From Dendrolimus kikuchii (lineage: Eukaryota > Arthropoda > Insecta > Lepidoptera > Lasiocampidae), in NCBI GenBank assembly GCA_019925095.2, contig CM034403.1, forward strand, positions 9,429,690-9,493,689: a stretch of DNA of 64,000 bases, given 5' to 3'. Position numbers and translations under genes: made by a program. Below the pieces are notes generated by a model. The model did not search any database. It saw nothing but the letters and a program-made list of their open reading frames with translations, and was not told the DNA's origin. Position 1 is the first letter of the stretch. The number at the start of each line of letters is the position of its first letter. This document shows, piece by piece, positions 58,335-64,000 of this stretch.

Positions 58335-59335
58335 CCGACTTCAAAAAGGAGGAGGTTCTCAATTAGTCTGTATGTTTTTTTTTGTATGTTCGTTACTCGA
58401 TGTCTCCGTCAATTGTAAACCGATTTTCGAATTGGTTTTCTTTACTCGTAAGTGAATACTCCCGACGTAGATCCATGGTCACCAAGTCAAGATCTGATGA
58501 GTGGATCGGACCCCAGGGAAAACGAACCCTTATTAAAGAACGCCGTGCACTTAAATTCTTGGAAAAAAGCTTGTATACGCGTGTAGGTGTTACATCTTCC
58601 ACAAGCGCTTAATTCTCCGAGAATTGTGGATCGATTTAGATTTTATTTTTTTATTCGTAAGTACGTATACTTACGAGGCGTTACCATGGTCATCAAGTCA
58701 GGATCTGATGAGTGGATCTCACAGACCTCGAGAGTAACCTTTATTAAAAAACGTTGATAGACCACATTTTTCCAAAAAATGCTGTATACGAATGCCAGTG
58801 TCACACTTTATACAGGCGCTTAATTTTTTATAGCCATGTTACGCGATTTCTCCGTCAATTGTGGACCGATTTTCAAATTGTTTTTTTTTAACTCTCGAGA
58901 TGGTGCCATAGTCCCCAAGTCAGGATCAGATTTGTGGATCACAAGAAAATCGAGAACAACCCTTGTTGAAAAGCATATACACCAAAGAGTAAGATGGTAA
59001 ATTTATATACGCGTGCCAGTTGTACAATTTCTACAGGTGCTTAATATATTATTTCTAAAGCTATTAAAGTATTGGCACAACTAAAAGTAAAAAATATTTT
59101 TTTATCAAAAATAAAACAAAAACTTTTTGAGAGATTTTTTCATTTTTCGCTTTTACGCTACGTATATGTTATCCATAAACAATTAAATTTATGTGAAACT
59201 AGCCTGAAGCTGTATTGAAACCAACGTAAAAAGAATTATAAAATCGGTTTAGAAATAAAAAAAGTTATGGCTGAACATAATACATTAAAAAAATATATTT
59301 AAACGACGATTTGGCCACCTCCTTCTTTTTTTTGA
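58335..59335. mobile_element. Non-autonomous element with TIR-like ends and three internal diverged tandem units
   Basis: Left end 'ccgacttcaaaaaggaggagg' (58336-58356) is loosely mirrored at the right end by 'cacctccttcttttttttga' (59316-59335). Inside are three diverged repeats starting near 58395, 58620 and 58845, each with 'ccgattttc'-type, 'caagtcaggatctgatgagtgg' (in parts) and 'gtatacgcgtg..ggtgttac..ttctacaggcgctta'-type blocks. Spacing is about 225 bp. The apparent 69-76-codon frames at 58382-58612 belong to the first unit. Confidence 0.55.
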
Positions 59336-59449
59336 AAATAGTTAAATATATAATAAACATTTCAAAACTCAACAGTACATTTCTTAAACAACACGACATT
59401 GTAATGGTCCTCGTCAGGACAGTCCATTTCTTATACCCAGCTTATTAAT

Positions 59450-59685
59450 GACAGCTACTAGCACACAGAGCGCACCATATCTGGTCTAGCGTAGTAAAGA
59501 CGTCTTCAAAGCCCACAATACATTTGCGTCGGCACCGACACGGGTTAATAACTGCGAGGGATTTATCAAAGCCGGGAGCCGTGAGGAGTTCCTTGGTTAT
59601 TTATGTGCGCTCGAACAAACAGATGTACCCTGCAGGCTGCAGGACACCGGCGGCGACTGCCCACGCGGTGTTTGTGCTATAATAG
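59450..59685 (+). CDS. Candidate exon without a start codon, unrecognised
   Basis: GC-rich island with an open frame from the TAG near 59487: 'RSKDVFKAHNTFASAPTRVN', 'NCEGFIKAGSREEFLGYLCA', 'LEQTDVPCRLQDTGGDCPRG', 'VCAIIG', reaching a donor-like 'ATAATAG|gtaata' at 59685, after which composition turns AT-rich at once. Several 'ctag/acag' acceptor-like sites lie at 59460-59490. A second frame through the island is also open, so coding is unproven. No domain recognised; it could be an exon of a gene outside the window or a conserved non-coding element. Confidence 0.25.
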
Positions 59686-59929
59686 GTAATACATCCTTAT
59701 ATACTCGTTATAAAGAATTAAAGCCTAAAGGTAAGCCAATTAGTTACAACTACTTGCTCATTACTATTTTCTTTGGACTAAGATATCCGAATTTGGGGAA
59801 ACAGGACAGCAGATACCCAAATCCGTTGCTGTAAGTATTTAGAAATTTGGCCAAAAATCATTACCTTAATTTGTTATAAATTACATATTATTCTATTCGT
59901 CTTAACTTTGTTTTGTACTCTCTATATTG

Positions 59930-60124
59930 TGCTGTACTTTATTTTAATATTTTTAATTGATTGACTGTTTGTAGGCATAAGTGGTTGTATTCTCGGGTTG
60001 CCTGGAAAAGATCATTTTAAGCGATAAGTTTGCTTCTTGTTATGCTGTTAAAGTATTGTATTTTGTTGCTGTCATTTTGTAATTGTTTACTTTGGTGAAC
60101 AATAAAGTGTCATCTATCTATCTC
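59930..60124 (+). mobile_element. LINE 3' UTR fragment with (CTAT)n tail
   Basis: 'gggttgcctggaaaagatca' and 'ttttaagcgataag' (the hairpin seen at 1868-2012), then 'gtgaacaataaagtgtc' and 'atctatctatct' at 60112-60123. Same family as 1868-2012 in the opposite orientation. Confidence 0.72.
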
Positions 60125-60152
60125 AACTGAGATTCTTTTTCTTATTTCATAA

Positions 60153-60205
60153 CACGTCGCAGCTTCATAGAGTTTGTACGAGCGCACAAAATCTATGAAA
60201 TCCTA
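60153..60205 (-). mobile_element. Short interspersed repeat R3, fragment
   Basis: 'cacgtcgcagcttcatagag' matches the R3 core at 22940-22965. Confidence 0.4.
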
Positions 60206-60828
60206 TAATACCTTTAAATAACTGATTTGCTTGAATGAAACGAATATTATAAGCAATGACTTCTGATTCAACCATTAACTTTTAGGTAACCTTTCTAAAA
60301 AGCAGTTAGTGCATACATGTCAGAAGCTAATAGATAGCTCTTATTATAACAAATGTTTGCCAACGGCTATTCGGGACTGCTCATGCGATGAGACGAGCTA
60401 ATTAATGCCTGATTTCATCATGGTAGGAGGATTCATCAATTAACAAAGATTAATTGCAGATAGCCTTAGGGTGTGGCCATACGTAATAAAGCCTTTCACG
60501 CATTACCATTACGACGAAATCAATTGTTTTTTCATAAAAAAGTTAAATTCTTAAATCATTATAAATTTTCCGTGGTACACAGGTTTCTTAAACTATAATA
60601 AAACTTAAAAATATTCTGGTTTAACTTTATACTTTTGTGGTTTAATATATGTGGTTTAATTTGCTAAATCTTTGAATCACGGCTGTTAAAAAGTGATCGA
60701 AACATAAGACCAAAATTAATAATTGGCCCTGTTTGAGTCGGCCTCACATATGGAGGACTATTCTGTAAAATACAATAGAGGTATTGAAAACAAAAATAAC
60801 AATAAAAAATAAATAAAATATATTTTAT

Positions 60829-61331
60829 AATAAAACTACGTTTTAAAACGGTTTTAAGCGCGGTAATTGATTTTATTTTGGTTTTCTGACGCTTCGGCCA
60901 CTTTTCAGTGGCCGTGATCAGGGACGACAAAGATGTCAAGTGTCAACGAGTACTGTTAAAGTTTTATTTAGCCTACCGCCAACTTGTTAATTTTAATTAT
61001 TTAGTTTTAATGTTGTTTATGGTTATTATTTACTCTATGGGAGCCTAATCTAATTTACTACCGCTTCGCAACATATTATGGCTTGAAGAGAAGAAGCTGC
61101 GCAAGAAACTCTCCGGCAAACATGCTTGCTCTGATAATTTTATATAATATTAAAATGGGTGGAAGGAAAAATAAAAGAAATTATCAGTCAAGTTGGTTTG
61201 TGTTCCGTGGCACGCAGAAAGAGCTCACAGTGTCTTGAGGTCTGGCAGCTGCTTTTTGCTGGGTTTGAGTCTTAATAGTTTTGATGATTGGATCCCTAAC
61301 AGGTGGTACTTGTTAAAACGTAGTTTTATTA
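60829..61331. mobile_element. TIR element family M4, copy 1
   Basis: Starts 'ataataaaactacgtttt' and 'ggttttaagcgcggtaatt', with the hairpin 'ttcggccacttttcagtggccg' nearby, and closes with 'aaaacgtagttttatta' at 61315-61331. Interior 60980-61310 includes 'gcgcaagaaactctccggc'. No transposase. Confidence 0.6.
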
Positions 61332-61482
61332 TGTATACAAGTCGCGAGAACTTAAGAAAAAAATATATTTTGTTTTTTGGACTTACCTTACAATACAGAA
61401 TATAAATAAAATTTTCATTGGATATGTGTGATTAATAAACTGATATAATAAATTAATATTTTCTTAAGTTTTCGCGACTTGT
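61332..61482. repeat. Palindromic spacer between two M4 copies
   Basis: 'tgtatacaagtcgcgagaac' with 'ttaag' (61332-61356) is mirrored by 'cttaagttttcgcgacttgta' with 'tacat' (61463-61488). Together with the flanking M4 ends the inverted repeat spans about 61316-61505. Confidence 0.8.
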
Positions 61483-61487
61483 ATACA

Positions 61488-61692
61488 TAGTAAAACTACG
61501 TTTCAACGGTTTTAAGCGCGGTAATTTTATTTGATTTTGGTTTTTCCTAAAAATAAAACTTTAACAATACTCGTTGACACTTGACATCTTTGTCTTCCGT
61601 GATCACGGCCACTGAAAAGTGGCCGAAACGTCGGAAAAACCAAAATCAAATAAAATTACCGCGCTTAAAACCGTTGAAACGTAGTTTTATTA
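61488..61692. mobile_element. TIR element family M4, copy 2 (foldback)
   Basis: Arms 61491-61547 and 61633-61689 are 57-bp perfect reverse complements ('taaaactacgtttcaacgg' at the outer end). The 85-bp middle contains 'cacttgacatctttgtc' and 'ggccactgaaaagtggcc'. Its right two thirds are also the reverse complement of 60831-60972. Confidence 0.85.
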
Positions 61693-62694
61693 TAATAAAT
61701 TAATTTAAATAAAATATATTTTTTACTAAACATGTACCTTAAAATAAAAACATATTATACATACGCGCTTAATTTTTTATGGACAGAGCATTGCTCGGAA
61801 GTAGGACTAGAATATTCGAAGGAATAAATTAAAAGATGCTTCGAGAAATCTTACTTTTTTATTCAAGTCATACTCATTAACGTTTCATTACATTTCGTCA
61901 AGCAAAAAACAAACGAGTTTAAAGAAGATGACATTAGATCTTATCTCTGCGTTCACACACCTATCGATCTTATGATGTCGAAAATTGTTCTGGATTGAAT
62001 TAGAAAGCCGGATACATCGGTTTTGTGGCTATACTGTGTTAGTGATATGCGTACACTAATTGTCGTTAGAAGATCATCTCTGCTATACTATCATTGGAAT
62101 AGTAGAACCTAGATGTGGTATAATAAAAAAGTTCGTGTTAAAAGTATGAAGTGTACTCTTTGCGATAATGTTTTCTCTAATGGTATGGCTTCATCTGTGA
62201 CAATGTTAAAGATTTAGACTGTGGCCGAATGCGCATTATTTAAAGCGTTAAAAAATAACGCCGTTAACGTTTAACAACATTGGTATATATACCAATGTTG
62301 TATACATACGATATCTGTCAATATTTGACGTCATTAACAATGTCGCATTATAAATAAGGCATTAAGCCCATTACCATATAAGCGTCAAACGGTTTATATC
62401 TGTAACATTCTTGCAGATGAAGCCCCATCATAAGCTTTACGAGATAGGTATTCAAAGTGTCGTTGACTTAATATTTCATGTACATGCAATTGTCATTTAA
62501 ATCACATTAAACATTTATAAATGAAAGTCGTGGTAGCTTAATGGTTAATTGCATTTAAATCTTAACAAAAACTAACTACATATAAGTCAATATTTATATC
62601 TCTTTCCTTTCACCTTCTCCCAATTATGTATTTATTTATGTGCGTATTGAAATAATTTCCAGATTTCCAGGTGATCTAAAGTAAAAAATCCAAG
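61693..62694. other. AT-rich; a perfect palindrome and a SINE-head-like motif
   Basis: 62274-62301 is a perfect 28-bp palindrome (acaacattggtata and its complement). 'gtcgtggtagcttaatggtt' at 62527-62546 resembles an A box. 62300-62400 is similar to 41345-41465 ('gtcaatatttgacgtcatta', 'caatgtcgcatta'), an unassigned repeat. Confidence 0.4.
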
Positions 62695-63005
62695 AGCTAT
62701 TGACGAGTAATTGTTTGATCTGGTGCCAACGCTTTTTTTTTACAATTGCACCCCGTGCTGTCCACGGAATATTCACACCTATATCCTTGAGCCACGCTCA
62801 ACTATGCAACGGTTCTCTAGACTCTATAATAATTAAGTGCAACAATGATGTGGAGAGAACTTCCCATCCCGATTTTACTTCTGGATTATAACATGATGTT
62901 TAGCAACGAGGTCGGCAACGTGTTAGTGACACCCATGATGCAAACGTCCATAGACGACGGTGACCATTTTCCAACAGGTGGACCTGCTTGCTTCAAGCAA
63001 AAACA
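62695..63005 (+). mobile_element. CR1/Jockey-like LINE 3' end, decayed
   Basis: 'NCLIWCQRFFFTIAPRAVHG' and 'FTPISLSHAQLCNGSL' match the same region of the LINE at 2675-3312 (which has MIWCQRLTFTTAPLASDG). It ends with the shared tail 'gacggtgaccattttccaac'. Frame is broken. Confidence 0.75.
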
Positions 63006-63119
63006 ATGTAACGCTGTGTGAAAAAGTAAGGTAAAAGTAGTAAGGTTATAAAGCCTCATAAAATCATGCTTATGAAGACATGAGTAATCCATATGCTTGA
63101 TTTCGAACCTTAGCAACAA

Positions 63120-63192
63120 GTTTCCGTAGTGTAGCGGTTATCACGTGTGCTTCACACGCACAAGGTCCCCGGTTCGATCCCGGGCGGAAACA
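63120..63192 (+). tRNA. tRNA-Val (anticodon CAC)
   Basis: Identical over all 73 nt to the gene at 162-234 but on the plus strand: the same acceptor stem, A box, CAC anticodon and GGTTCGATCC B box, discriminator A at 63192. TTTTT at 63197-63201 is a good pol III terminator. Flanking similarity is limited to 'caag' before and 'cagtt' after the gene, so this is not an obvious recent segmental copy. Confidence 0.96.
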
Positions 63193-64000
63193 GTTCTTTT
63201 TAATTTTATTTCTGCACATTAATTTCTTGTGGTTGCAAGTTAATAAGCCACATATATTTTACACATATTGTAGTTATGTAAATTTTTGACACAGGAGTCT
63301 ATGTTGTATGTCAATTACATGTACATATTATGAGTATAGTGTATATTGTCCTGGAGAAGGTAATAAAATCCAACTAATTTATTTATGTAAGTTTAAAACC
63401 GTAGTCTGCTGTAATTTGTACCGAAATCAACACCTAAACTCCATCTAGACAAGCTTCCACTTCGACGACTATTTGGCCCACACATTCCGTTGATAAATCT
63501 AGAGGCAGATTCGCTTAGAGGTAATAAATTTCACAAGATTACCGACGGCATCATTAATAAGCGTGGTGGGTAAAAATGAGGGGAGCCGATCGATCAACGT
63601 GGGTGTTTAATTTGTGCATGGAGTCATTTATCTTATCGTATAAAGCTTTCATACACCAATTTATAAAATATACCGTAATATATTTGATTCCCCGGTATTT
63701 GCGATTTACAACTAGGTTTTAATTTAATTTTGCAATTTAACTGTTACGTTTTAGGCACTTTACATGAGCTCATTGCTTTCGTTTTCTATTTATAATTTTA
63801 GCCTTCAGTACTTAAAAATTTATATATTTGTATTTAATTTTATAAAAACAGTGAAAATATTACACAGCACAAGCGAAGTTCACCTTAAGCAGTTACAGTA
63901 ACATTGAAATATTAAACCTTAGTTATAAACCTAATATTGTACTTGAACTTATGTAAAAAACTGGGTGATCCTTAAAAAATAAAATTAATAAATATCCACG
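63193..64000. other. AT-rich, no feature seen
   Basis: No coding frame or repeat recognised to the window end. Confidence 0.4.

Noticed and set aside
1..64000. CRISPR arrays, operons, toxin-antitoxin or phage defence systems
   Set aside because: The window is animal nuclear DNA with introns, pol III tRNA genes, SINEs and LINEs; no prokaryote-type gene cluster or regularly spaced repeat array is present.

Overview
The window is animal nuclear DNA and almost certainly from a butterfly or moth (Lepidoptera). It is AT-rich with small spliced exons, a CtBP-type zinc-finger transcription factor, many decayed LINEs, SINE-like repeats and MITEs, and eukaryotic tRNA genes with internal promoters. Several repeat types (a LINE tail reading through 'caggcagacggcccacctgatgg', the 'cccactgctgggc' repeat, 'gcgggcagaagctagt' ends) are ones I associate with lepidopteran genomes. 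The species cannot be resolved from sequence alone.

The one gene I am sure of is the 3' part of hamlet (ham), the insect orthologue of vertebrate MECOM/PRDM16, on the + strand. Three exons are visible: 7846-8002, 8849-9019 and 9979-11688. They encode the end of the first C2H2 zinc-finger array, a long linker with a PLDLS CtBP-binding motif, the second three-finger array and the C-terminus. The PR domain and first fingers are not seen and should lie to the left, so most or all of 1-7845 is probably ham intron. A TAG stop at 11686 is followed by 18 more open, proline-rich codons.

Identical tRNA-Val(CAC) genes sit at the two ends of the window, 162-234 on the minus strand and 63120-63192 on the plus strand.

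The rest (11.7-63 kb) holds no gene I can name. It is a gene desert of interspersed repeats: a roughly 310-bp SINE-like family (11 copies, 7 near full length) that shares its 3' tail with a CR1/Jockey-like LINE; several 5'-truncated RTE-like LINEs, two of which share one 3' end; a tRNA-derived SINE (3 copies); a solo LTR with a 4-bp target duplication, interrupted by a LINE; MITE families and foldback elements; and microsatellites. Three GC-rich islands (30.8-31.1, 33.3-33.6, 59.45-59.69 kb) have open frames next to splice-like sites and may be unannotated exons. Several short near-perfect hairpins are unexplained. I found no convincing new multi-gene system. The most useful leads are the possible ham stop-codon readthrough, the candidate exons, the nested LINE-in-LTR, and the hairpins.
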